A DNA stretch of 64,000 nucleotides, taken from Bacillota bacterium. GTDB taxonomy: Bacteria; Bacillota; Clostridia; Lachnospirales; Lachnospiraceae. Shown in pieces: positions 50,208 to 58,799 of this stretch. How positions within the stretch are numbered: the stretch's first letter is position 1; each line of letters begins with the position of its first letter. Location of the stretch: assembly GCA_023411555.1 (NCBI GenBank), contig JAEYOQ010000007.1:41469-105468 (forward strand), written 5' to 3'. Below the pieces are notes generated by a model. That model was not told the DNA's origin. It saw nothing but the letters and a program-made list of their open reading frames with translations, and searched no databases. The position numbers were made by a program, and so were the translations under genes.

Positions 50208-52467
50208 GGTCACCCTCCTCGATATTCTTATTACTACTGATAATAATATTATCCCTTGGACCGATCGAAGCCTCCACTGCTGCCGTCCGGTAATCCTTTT
50301 CCAGTACAGTCACATTGACGCGGTATGCTGTAAGCACATTTCCCAAGCTGGTATTACTCTCTCCAATCACGAGAACATAATTCACTTGATTAGAGTCCAT
50401 CCGTATTGCCTGTAGGGGGATGGTCTGATCATACTGCTTTGACCGCTTATAGATCGTATAGGACGCAGCACTTCCTTCTCCATACTCACCCTGGGGTAGC
50501 ACTGCTGTAATCTCTGACATACCCTGGGAATCTACCATACCTATACTATCCAGATTGGCGGTTATCCGTTTCTTACTGTTATTGGGGGTTATTGTTATCT
50601 CGTCTCCTATGGCCAGATACTTAGCCTCCTTCTCAGTGACCTTAAAATGAAAGCCATAATCCTCCTTAGATATGGACACCTTCTCCGTACCTGCTACTTT
50701 TCCTCCAACCGATAAATCAAGCCGAAGCAAAATACCCGAATTCGGAGCAAGGACCTTACCCTGGGCGTTAATCAGCTCCTCCACCCTAGCCAGGGCTTCC
50801 TCTTTATCCTTCAGCTCCAGTTCACGTATCTCCAAATTAATCTGATCTATCTGCTTTTTGGTTTGATTTGCCGCCTTTGTTCTCTCATCGCTAGCCCTCG
50901 CCTGGTCCACAGCCTTAGCCGCATCCTCTGCATTCCTTTTCGCCGCCTCCACTTGACTTTCAACCACCCTTGTTTCGTCCGTATAATCATAGGTCTGACT
51001 CAGAAGCTGATCATTATCCTCTCTCGCTGAATAATATTCTTCCTGTGCCTTGTTTAATTCTCTCTCTGCTTTTTCCACGGTTCTATTCCAATCAGTGGTA
51101 AGCTTAGTTAACTCCTCCTGCTTCGCTGTCAGCAGGTCCTGCGCTGTTTTGATCTCCTTAAGCTTATTCTCATCCTCTTCATATATCAGGGTGAACAATA
51201 CCTGATAAGAGGCTTCAATCTCTGCTTCCGTCTTATTTTGGATCGCATAGCCATAGGTTAACAAAGCCAGATTAAGCTTCTGATCCTTCTCTGTCAGTTC
51301 GTTCAGGGCATCATATAAGTCCTGATATGTACGCATACAGGCTGCCTTCTGTGCGGAGGTTAAGTAGGTCCCCGATTCTACCGTAGAGATAAAGGTCAGT
51401 AGATAATCCTCCTTTGCCCGCTCCAGGTCGTCCTTTGCTTTCTTTATCTCCTTGGCATGCTTCTCATACTCTTTCTCTCCATAATATTGCTTATAGATAT
51501 TCACCTTGGCTCTGGACAGTGGATCCATCTCTCTACTAGCCTCTGTATCTGAGGTTGTAATCTGGGTTCCACTGTATAAGGTATCTAAGAACTTACGAAA
51601 GCTGTCATCAATCATTACTAAGGTCTTATAATAATCGCCATCTCGAATATTTAAGTCAATGGCCGTATTAACAATGGATTTGAGCATATCTTCCTGCACC
51701 GGCTCAGGTAGCTTCTGGCTACTGCTCTGTACCACCTGTCTGTATTCCCTAATCGCCTGCTCCAATCCCTGCCTTGCCTTATTATTTTTTTCAACGGGTT
51801 CCTCTGCCTTTAATACCTCAAGTCTTCCCTTCTTTAGAGCGTACTCTCGATCCTCCAGTGCAGCCTCATAGGCCTCCTTCGCTGCAGTATAGCTCTCTTT
51901 TGCCGCCTGAAGTCTGTCACTGATTTTCTCCTCAACCTTACTCTTCGCCATCTTCAGATCCATCTCTGCCAACTCTAAATCAAGCTCTGCTCTCCTTAGG
52001 GTTATCTCTGCCGCTTCCGTATTATTTGCTGCCTCCTGTGATTCCTGGCCTAGTTTATCCTTCTTATAATTAAGCTGAGCAATGGTATAGGCATCCCTAA
52101 GGTCCTCTGCAATTGTCTCAAGATCCTGAAGATCATAGGTAAATAAAAGGTCTCCCTCCTTCACTGACTGTCCCGGTTTCCCCTCAATACTCAGAATCCT
52201 GGCCCCCTCATAAAGGGAAATATATTCTTCCGTCTCCGCTTCAATCATACCGTCTCCGTTAAGCTCATAATTTAGTACACTACTCTTGATTCGTGAAACC
52301 CTCACCTTAGCAACCGAAACCGAATCGGCTGCTCTTGATAATACTGTTAGTACCAGCATTAATACAAAAAAGCCTATCAGCATGCGCTTTGCCAAGGACT
52401 GCAATGATTTTTCAGGCTGATACTTCTTTGATAGCAGACTTATCATATCCTCTGTTCGTTTTCCCAT
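50179..52467 (-). CDS. Large HlyD-like membrane-fusion/adaptor protein
   Basis: 762 residues, much longer than typical HlyD/MacA adaptors (about 350-450). One N-terminal helix (MLIGFFVLMLVLTVLSRAA), a lipoyl-like half-motif (GARILSIEGKPGQSVKEGD), roughly 430 residues of predicted coiled coil rich in Glu/Lys/Ala, then the second lipoyl half (VLAPNSGILLRLDLSVGGKV) and a beta-barrel region. Adaptors connect an inner-membrane transporter to the outside. In a Gram-positive cell the long coil may span the wall. ATG 52467 follows AGGAGG by 10 bases. Forty bases after the permease gene. Confidence 0.85.
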   Translation of the reverse strand: MGKRTEDMISLLSKKYQPEKSLQSLAKRMLIGFFVLMLVLTVLSRAADSVSVAKVRVSRIKSSVLNYELNGDGMIEAETEEYISLYEGARILSIEGKPGQSVKEGDLLFTYDLQDLETIAEDLRDAYTIAQLNYKKDKLGQESQEAANNTEAAEITLRRAELDLELAEMDLKMAKSKVEEKISDRLQAAKESYTAAKEAYEAALEDREYALKKGRLEVLKAEEPVEKNNKARQGLEQAIREYRQVVQSSSQKLPEPVQEDMLKSIVNTAIDLNIRDGDYYKTLVMIDDSFRKFLDTLYSGTQITTSDTEASREMDPLSRAKVNIYKQYYGEKEYEKHAKEIKKAKDDLERAKEDYLLTFISTVESGTYLTSAQKAACMRTYQDLYDALNELTEKDQKLNLALLTYGYAIQNKTEAEIEASYQVLFTLIYEEDENKLKEIKTAQDLLTAKQEELTKLTTDWNRTVEKAERELNKAQEEYYSAREDNDQLLSQTYDYTDETRVVESQVEAAKRNAEDAAKAVDQARASDERTKAANQTKKQIDQINLEIRELELKDKEEALARVEELINAQGKVLAPNSGILLRLDLSVGGKVAGTEKVSISKEDYGFHFKVTEKEAKYLAIGDEITITPNNSKKRITANLDSIGMVDSQGMSEITAVLPQGEYGEGSAASYTIYKRSKQYDQTIPLQAIRMDSNQVNYVLVIGESNTSLGNVLTAYRVNVTVLEKDYRTAAVEASIGPRDNIIISSNKNIEEGDRVRIYEENK

Positions 52468-52506
52468 ACGAATCACTCCTCCTAATTATAATGTCATTCC
52501 TAGCGT

Positions 52507-53352
52507 CTATTCTTTAATTCCGGATGCTACAATGCCATCCTCAATATACTTTTGCCCATATAGGAAGAACAAAAGTGCCGGCATCATTGTAATCACGGAA
52601 GCCACCATGGCAACTCCCAGCTTTTCAATTGCTATACTTGGCAGATACAAGGATAAAGGCCAAAGGGCCTTATCCTTTAGAAAAGTAATGGGCTGTTCGA
52701 TTGCATTCCACCCCTCCAGAAAGCCCAGAACACTAGCTGATATAATACCAGCTGTTCCCATCGGAAGTCCTATGTTTAGAAATATCCTTATTTCTCCGGC
52801 ACCATCTATCTTCGCTGCTTCAATTAAGGCTATCGGTATACACTTAAAGCATTTTTCCATGATAAATACCGGAAAGGTTGAGAATACCATGGGTAGTATT
52901 AAAGCAAAATGCGTATTCATCAGGTTCAGCCGATCCAAGACCAGATAGCTTGAAACCATAGTAACCTGGAAGGGCATAATCATTAACACGATATATAATA
53001 TAAACAGAACATGCTTCCCTCGAAACCGAAACCGTGCAAAGCTCCAGGCAGCAGGTAGTGCAATAAAGAGCTGGCCAAGAACTCCGGGGATAACCTGTAG
53101 GCAAGAATTCCAAAACATGTAAAAGAACTTTGGTGTGTCTAAGAGAAGCTCTACATAAGGTTTTAGTGTTGGGTAATCCGGTACCAGTCTCCAGCTGGCA
53201 TATCCCTCTCCATATCCAAGAACCGGCCCAATCCTCTCAGTAAGCTCTGTAAGTCCCATAAATGAGCCGGTTATCATCATCCATATGGGCAACCAAATAA
53301 TGATTACCATCAGAAAGAGAAAAATAAAGGAAAATGGCTTTCGTCTCATCAT
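52507..53352 (-). CDS. Sugar-type ABC transporter permease (MalG/CUT1-like)
   Basis: 281 residues with six helices. The EAA loop that contacts the ATPase is IEAAKIDGAGEIRIFLNIGLP. It resembles MalG-family permeases. ATG 53352 overlaps the TGA of the previous gene (ATGA); a much earlier in-frame start at 53466 would lie deep inside that gene and has no site. It pairs with the permease encoded before it. No ATP-binding protein is encoded nearby; sugar importers of Firmicutes often share an MsmX-type ATPase made elsewhere. Confidence 0.9.
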   Translation of the reverse strand: MMRRKPFSFIFLFLMVIIIWLPIWMMITGSFMGLTELTERIGPVLGYGEGYASWRLVPDYPTLKPYVELLLDTPKFFYMFWNSCLQVIPGVLGQLFIALPAAWSFARFRFRGKHVLFILYIVLMIMPFQVTMVSSYLVLDRLNLMNTHFALILPMVFSTFPVFIMEKCFKCIPIALIEAAKIDGAGEIRIFLNIGLPMGTAGIISASVLGFLEGWNAIEQPITFLKDKALWPLSLYLPSIAIEKLGVAMVASVITMMPALLFFLYGQKYIEDGIVASGIKE

Positions 53353-54218
53353 TCTTCCACCCCTCTTTTGCCCAGTCCATAAATCATTAATACGAACACG
53401 ACAAAGACAGCCGCCAGCATAACCGCCGCAGCACACATTTTCTGTACATCCAGTGAAATAAACCAATTGTTAAACAGGTGCTGCAGCATATAAATACTGC
53501 TATGGGGATAACTACCGGCAATCAGATAGGCCTCCCTGAATACCTTAAAGGAATTCACAAGAGATAGAACTGCCGTTATGAATAGGGTAGGTATCAAACC
53601 AGGTAAGGTTATGTAGCGGAATTTTGCGATTACTCCCGCACCGTCTATCGCAGCTGCTTCATATAAGGAGCCGGGTATACTGCTGAGTCCCGATAGCCAT
53701 AGGACACAGTCATAGCCGGTATTCTTCCAAAGATAACTGATAATAAGAATGGTGAAGGCATAGCTGCTGTTCATCCAGTCCACCGGCTGCCCACCGAGCT
53801 TAGTGATTAGATGATTCAGCAAACCGTTATTCTGGAACATAATCTGCCACAGGAAGGCTACGGATGCCACAGGTATTGCCATTGGTATTAAGAAGGAAAC
53901 CTTAAAGATGTCTCCATATCGCTTTTGTCCGACAACCATCACCGATAGAATCAGACTAATCACTAGAAGCAGCGGAATGCAGGTAAGGATAAAGCGTCCG
54001 GTGTTCTCTGCCGCCAGTAAAAAGGCTTCGTTTTTTAAAACAGTAGCGTAATTCTCCAGGCCTACAAACCCTGCACCCATGGCTGTAAAGAAGGATCTTC
54101 TGACCGCATCCAGAAATGGCACTAGTATAAATATTGATATCCCCACCAGGCTTGGTAACAAGAAAAGCCAGGCAGTTATCGTTTCTCGTCTTTGAAGTTT
54201 TGATTTTCTCTTCCTCAT
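53349..54218 (-). CDS. Sugar-type ABC transporter permease (MalF/UgpA-like)
   Basis: 289 residues, six helices, EAA loop YEAAAIDGAGVIAKFRYITLP. First gene of the operon with the second permease, the HlyD-like adaptor and the membrane protein. GAAGGAG precedes the ATG. A TATAAT box (54290-54285, minus strand) is upstream, without a clear -35. The divergent lipoprotein at 56494 is the likely substrate-binding partner, but the substrate is unknown. Confidence 0.9.
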   Translation of the reverse strand: MRKRKSKLQRRETITAWLFLLPSLVGISIFILVPFLDAVRRSFFTAMGAGFVGLENYATVLKNEAFLLAAENTGRFILTCIPLLLVISLILSVMVVGQKRYGDIFKVSFLIPMAIPVASVAFLWQIMFQNNGLLNHLITKLGGQPVDWMNSSYAFTILIISYLWKNTGYDCVLWLSGLSSIPGSLYEAAAIDGAGVIAKFRYITLPGLIPTLFITAVLSLVNSFKVFREAYLIAGSYPHSSIYMLQHLFNNWFISLDVQKMCAAAVMLAAVFVVFVLMIYGLGKRGVEE

Positions 54219-54302
54219 AAATACACTCCTTCACCAACATATTAGCGAAGAAATCTCTAAAAAACCTTAAAGTTTGGGAATAAAATTATATCGCGTAAAA
54301 AT

Positions 54303-54338
54303 AGCCTGACCCGGATGAGCTATCATCCTTGTCAGGCT
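54303..54338 (-). terminator. Terminator of the two-component system genes
   Basis: Stem AGCCTGAC/GTCAGGCT (54338-54331 with 54310-54303, minus strand) with an inner GGATGA/TCATCC and a following ATTTTTA. It separates the histidine kinase gene from the permease operon. Confidence 0.88.
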
Positions 54339-54360
54339 TTATAATCCTTATTAAATTTCC

Positions 54361-55641
54361 TTACATAGGAAGTCGAACAACAAAGGTAGCTCCACCCCCC
54401 TTTGTATCACGAACCCTGATATCTCCCTGATGAAGCTCCACTAGCTCCCTGGCGATACTCAACCCTAAGCCAAAATGTTTTTTCTCATTCCTGGACTGAT
54501 CCCCACGATAAAAACGTTCAAATATACGCTTCTTATCCTCCTCGGTGATCCCTTTTCCATGATCCTCAACTTCAATAACAATAAAATGCTTCTGAGTATA
54601 CGCACGAATCACGATACTATTGCCCTTAGGGGTATGGTTTATTGCATTATCCAGCAAAATAGTTAGTATCTGCTTAATCCTCTCCTTATCACCGGTCAGA
54701 TTACCCAGTGTCTCCTGCGGTAATTCTAAGCTTATATTGGCCTGGTTTTGATTTAGACAGATACACACCATATCATAACATTCAATCAGCAAGGTTTCCA
54801 TGTCCACCGGGCCTATCTTCAGCTCCCAGGTCTGTGCATCAGCTGCTGCCAGAAGCAGCATATCATCAATCAGTCTTGACATGCGGTTACATTCTCCCTC
54901 CACATGGGATAGGAATTGGTCTGCTTTATTAACATCCTCCCTCATGGATGCTACTCCGGTTTTAATTACCGTAAGAGGGGAACGAAGCTCATGTGAAGCG
55001 GCTGCCACAAAGGCATTCTGCTTTTTTTGACCTTCCTCCAACGGTCTGATGACTCTTCCGATATATAAGGAGCTTATGATAAAAAGTGCTGCTACTCCTA
55101 TTAAATCGATCATAATCATCATAATGATCAGGCCCGCCTGTACCTTTAATCGAGGCCCATAAAAAACCATGATATTCTGCCATCCACTCTCCTTGGGGAT
55201 AGCGATTGCTTCTGCAAGAAAAGATCCTTGTGAACCTAATTCCAGCGTAAGCACCGAGGTCTTCTCATTTCGCGAATACATAGGCTTACGATTTAGATTG
55301 ATGCCCTCCTCCATCGCCCGTTGTTTGATCTCACTTACAAGTGGAGCCTTTAACGAATCCTTACTGGATCGGCAATTACTTAACAGAAGCCTGCCATTCT
55401 CCTCAATGAGGATAATCAGATGATTCTCTTTTTCCATCTGAATCATCCAGGTATTGTTAATGATATTATCCGACGTAACCTTTTCCACAATCTGCTCGGC
55501 ATTCTTCTGAACCAAGGCCTTCTCCTGTTCATAGCTTTGCTGATAATACACAATGGATATTCCCACCAGAATAATCGTTAAGATTACACTGGTAGTAATT
55601 CCGTATAGAAGAATTAACTTTATTTTAAGCTTCCTAAACAT
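54361..55641 (-). CDS. Sensor histidine kinase
   Basis: 426 residues. Two membrane helices (about 8-33 and 168-194) flank an outer sensor region of about 135 residues. Phosphorylated His217 is in FVAAASHELRSPLTVIKTG; ATP-binding motifs are INHTPKGNSIVIRA (N box), VEDHGKGITEEDKKRIFERF (G1, F) and FGLGLSIARELVELH (G2). There is no clear HAMP domain. It lies 15 bases after the response regulator gene and ends in a terminator. It probably senses an extracellular signal related to the adjacent transporter and lipoprotein. Confidence 0.95.
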   Translation of the reverse strand: MFRKLKIKLILLYGITTSVILTIILVGISIVYYQQSYEQEKALVQKNAEQIVEKVTSDNIINNTWMIQMEKENHLIILIEENGRLLLSNCRSSKDSLKAPLVSEIKQRAMEEGINLNRKPMYSRNEKTSVLTLELGSQGSFLAEAIAIPKESGWQNIMVFYGPRLKVQAGLIIMMIMIDLIGVAALFIISSLYIGRVIRPLEEGQKKQNAFVAAASHELRSPLTVIKTGVASMREDVNKADQFLSHVEGECNRMSRLIDDMLLLAAADAQTWELKIGPVDMETLLIECYDMVCICLNQNQANISLELPQETLGNLTGDKERIKQILTILLDNAINHTPKGNSIVIRAYTQKHFIVIEVEDHGKGITEEDKKRIFERFYRGDQSRNEKKHFGLGLSIARELVELHQGDIRVRDTKGGGATFVVRLPM

Positions 55642-55656
55642 GCTCCCTCAACTTTC

Positions 55657-56331
55657 CTAGTTCTCAAGCAGCTGATAACCAACACTTCGAACTGTTTTCA
55701 GGTTAGCATGACTATGTACTGACTTTAATCGTTTCCTGAGAAAGCAGATAAAGTTATCCAGATTTCCATCGGTTACATAGCTGTCCGCCCCCCACACCCG
55801 GGTCAGTAGCATCTCACGGGTTAAAACCTGTCCCTGATTCTTGATAAAGAAAGTCAGAAGATCACATTCCCGCTTGGACAAATTACAGCTATCCTTATCC
55901 TTAATCAACTTCATCATGCTAGAATCTAAGCAAAAATCAGAGAAATAAAGCTTCTCCAGATTCTCGATCCTCACAGGCCTTCTTGCCAGAGCACGAACTC
56001 TCGCTAGAAGTTCCTCTATATCAAAGGGCTTCGTCAGATAGTCGTCTGCTCCTGTATCCAATCCTTCGATCCGGTTTCTCAGGGTTCCCATGGCTGTGAC
56101 CATAATGACAGGCGTGGTAATCTTATACTTACGGAGTGTCTCAAGGATAGTAAGACCGTCCATACCAGGCAACATACGGTCTAATACTATAGCATCATAG
56201 GATTGCTTCCCAGCATAAAACATTGCATCCACTCCGTTATAGCAAAAATCCGCTTCAATCTGATTTTTCTTTAATTGATACTCAAGTATGGAGCATAACT
56301 CCTTATCATCCTCAATGATTAAAAGGTACAT
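55657..56331 (-). CDS. OmpR/PhoB-family response regulator
   Basis: 224 residues. Receiver domain with phosphoacceptor Asp51 (YDAIVLDRMLPGMDGL), acidic pair EDD at 7-9 and Lys in TKPFDIEELLARV, then a winged-helix DNA-binding domain (LSKRECDLLTFFIKNQGQVLT, in part). First gene of the two-gene operon with its kinase. It is divergent from the lipoprotein gene at 56494 and may control it and the permease operon. Confidence 0.96.
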   Translation of the reverse strand: MYLLIIEDDKELCSILEYQLKKNQIEADFCYNGVDAMFYAGKQSYDAIVLDRMLPGMDGLTILETLRKYKITTPVIMVTAMGTLRNRIEGLDTGADDYLTKPFDIEELLARVRALARRPVRIENLEKLYFSDFCLDSSMMKLIKDKDSCNLSKRECDLLTFFIKNQGQVLTREMLLTRVWGADSYVTDGNLDNFICFLRKRLKSVHSHANLKTVRSVGYQLLEN

Positions 56332-56493
56332 CCCCTACCGCTCCTTTCATGATAATCCACTACAAATGTATTTATTATGAAAAACTTCAGATATTTTTAA
56401 GGTAGATTAGAGATAAGCAATTTATAACATATCTGTAAGAATAATGCAATACTGACAAAGAACAATGCTTGAATGCAAAAGGAGGAGCATGAT

Positions 56494-58689
56494 ATGAAAG
56501 CAAAGCAAATTTTATTACTTTTCCTAGTGATCAGCTGTATTTTCAGCGGCTGCAGCAAAAAAGCTTCTGAAGATACCAATAATCACATACCAAAGGGAAG
56601 ATATGTAGAAAAAGATATTCCAGTGCCCGAAGAAGCAAGACTAAGTCCACTTTATCTCACAAAGAAGGATAACACACCCTTTTTATATTGCTTTAGTGAA
56701 AATCCCTTCTCTATCACCGGGTACCAATTGGAGAAGGACGGAACCTGGACTGATGCCACACCAGAATGGCTAAAACACCTTGATCCCCTCCCTAATGGCT
56801 GGTCCTATAAGCCTCAAATTATGGAATCCAGTAGCGGGTATCAGTACTTATATTATCTCCATCTGGTTGATAATGGTTTGAAAGCTAACTTAATCTGTTC
56901 AAAGGATGGGAAAACCTCTGAAGTACTGAATCCAGAGGGTTGGGATGAGGTGGATTCCACTTATGGAAACTATAAATTCCCATCATCGGTAACAATGTTG
57001 GAGGATGGCAGACTTGTAGCCATCTATTATAGTGGAGAGGTTGTTGTTTACAGTGGTGAGGACCTGAAGATAGAATACACGGTATCTGATATCAATTATA
57101 ACAAAGAGTTCCTATACAGTATGGGAGCAAAGCTTATTCTCGCTGAAACAGATAATAATAAGCTGAAAAGTATCACTGTCCATGATCCTGCTACCTCAGA
57201 TAACATCAGCTATCCCATGGAATCAAAGATTGAATCTAGTATCTATTGTGATACAGATAACCAGGATATACTAATCTGTAATTCAGATGGTATCTTCCGG
57301 CTTGAAGAGGGTACCTCCCTCTGGAATACTGTTCTTGATGGAACCCTAACCTCGCTGGCTATGCCTACCATGTGGAGCGCTGGCTTTGTATGTGATGCCT
57401 CCAATCAGTATTATGTACTCTATAATTCAGAAAACGGTTATACCCTGAAGCAGTATGTATTCGATGAAAGTGTGGATACCATTCCATCTAAAGAGCTTAA
57501 TATCTATGCTCTTACGGATAACAATACCTTAAGGCAGGCCGCATATGAATTCCAACAAGAGCACATGGATGTTAAGGTTAATTTCACCACCGCTATGACG
57601 CAGCAGGAATATGAGGCGGCAGATATGACAATCAAGGAGGATTATATCCGAGCTTTGAATACAGAGCTACTGGCAGGAGGAAATTACGATATTCTTGTCC
57701 TTGATGGTCTTCCGTCCGATTCCTTCCTCGAGAAGGGTGTCTTAGCCGATATCAGTGATATCATTCAACCGATGATCGACGATGGAACACTACTAAATAA
57801 TATTGCAGATACTTATGTGGAAAATGGTAAGATATATAGGATCCCTGCAAGATACGGATTACCGATCCTATATGGCAGCATGGATACAAAGAGTCTGACC
57901 TCCCTTGAAGCACTTGCCGCTTATGCATCCGAGTATACAGAGGGCTCTTTGTTTGGCAAGCTAACCGTGGAAGATTTGGTAAAAGCCTTTGCACCATATC
58001 AAATGGATCTTATTCTGGATGATGACGGTAAAATCAATCAGGACAATCTGATCAGCTTGTTGAAGCAGTTGAAGCAGATTGGATCGAATTGTGGCTTCGT
58101 CGATTCTTACACTTATGAAACGGTATATGACCTACCTGGCAACAATGTATGGCTATTGCAGAATGGTAAGCATCTCGCTCTTTCTACAACAAAAAGCTTC
58201 CTTGATGCTATATATGCCTATGGCATGGCCGATCGCTTTAATGGCAGCTATACTTCCTTTGAAAATTCCTTTACTCCGATCTGTGAGCTGGGAATCATCA
58301 GTAAAAGTGATAAAATAGACCTTAGCAAGGAGTTCCTCCGTACGGTGTTATCGGAGAATATCCAAAAAAGTGATTTATATGATGGTTTTCCGATTAATGT
58401 AAAAGCCCTAACCACCATGTCTTTAACGGATCGAAGCCAATATTCTGTCGGTACCACTTGGAGAAAGGAGGACGGTAGCGAGGAAATGCTCACCTTGTAT
58501 GCTTTGAGTGCATCACAGGCAAAGGAGTATGTTGATATTTGCACCTCCGTGAACAAAAGGATTACCGTAAATGAGTATATCCTCTCTGCTATTGTCGCAA
58601 AGACGAAGGATTTCTTTACCGGAGACATGACCGTCGAAGCCGCAGCCGATGCCATCATTCAAGAAATGAGCCTATATTTGTCGGAGTAA
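56494..58689 (+). CDS. Lipoprotein fusing a probable beta-propeller to an ABC solute-binding domain
   Basis: 731 residues. Signal peptide with lipobox IFSGC-SKK, so it is tethered outside. Residues about 35-335 look like a beta-propeller of WD/NHL type with repeated strand-turn blocks (for example GYQYLYYLHLVDNG, TMLEDGRLVAIYYSGEVVVYSG, ILICNSDGIFRLEEG). From about 340 to the end a solute-binding protein domain starts ELNIYALTDNNTLRQAAYEFQ and has NGKIYRIPARYGLPILYG. ATG 56494 follows AAAGGAGG by 8 bases; an ATG at 56473 precedes that site. Likely receptor for the divergent permeases and perhaps for the kinase. Confidence 0.85.
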   Translation: MKAKQILLLFLVISCIFSGCSKKASEDTNNHIPKGRYVEKDIPVPEEARLSPLYLTKKDNTPFLYCFSENPFSITGYQLEKDGTWTDATPEWLKHLDPLPNGWSYKPQIMESSSGYQYLYYLHLVDNGLKANLICSKDGKTSEVLNPEGWDEVDSTYGNYKFPSSVTMLEDGRLVAIYYSGEVVVYSGEDLKIEYTVSDINYNKEFLYSMGAKLILAETDNNKLKSITVHDPATSDNISYPMESKIESSIYCDTDNQDILICNSDGIFRLEEGTSLWNTVLDGTLTSLAMPTMWSAGFVCDASNQYYVLYNSENGYTLKQYVFDESVDTIPSKELNIYALTDNNTLRQAAYEFQQEHMDVKVNFTTAMTQQEYEAADMTIKEDYIRALNTELLAGGNYDILVLDGLPSDSFLEKGVLADISDIIQPMIDDGTLLNNIADTYVENGKIYRIPARYGLPILYGSMDTKSLTSLEALAAYASEYTEGSLFGKLTVEDLVKAFAPYQMDLILDDDGKINQDNLISLLKQLKQIGSNCGFVDSYTYETVYDLPGNNVWLLQNGKHLALSTTKSFLDAIYAYGMADRFNGSYTSFENSFTPICELGIISKSDKIDLSKEFLRTVLSENIQKSDLYDGFPINVKALTTMSLTDRSQYSVGTTWRKEDGSEEMLTLYALSASQAKEYVDICTSVNKRITVNEYILSAIVAKTKDFFTGDMTVEAAADAIIQEMSLYLSE

Positions 58690-58690
58690 A

Positions 58691-58798
58691 GACTGATTTC
58701 ATAATGTAGGTTAACACTTTAGAAAAGGCAGCTTGCAACCTGTGTGAAGGATGCATGCTGCCCTTTCCTATATGTATTCCATTCGCTATGTAACAGTC
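58691..58798. terminator. Imperfect nested palindrome between convergent genes
   Basis: Outer GACTG.TTTCATA and TATGTAAC.AGTC arms enclose AGAAAAGGCAGC/GCTGCCCTTTCCT with a long inner part. It lies between the lipoprotein gene and the convergent CapA-like gene and probably terminates both. The core resembles the palindrome at 26123-26158. Confidence 0.65.
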
Positions 58799-58799
58799 C

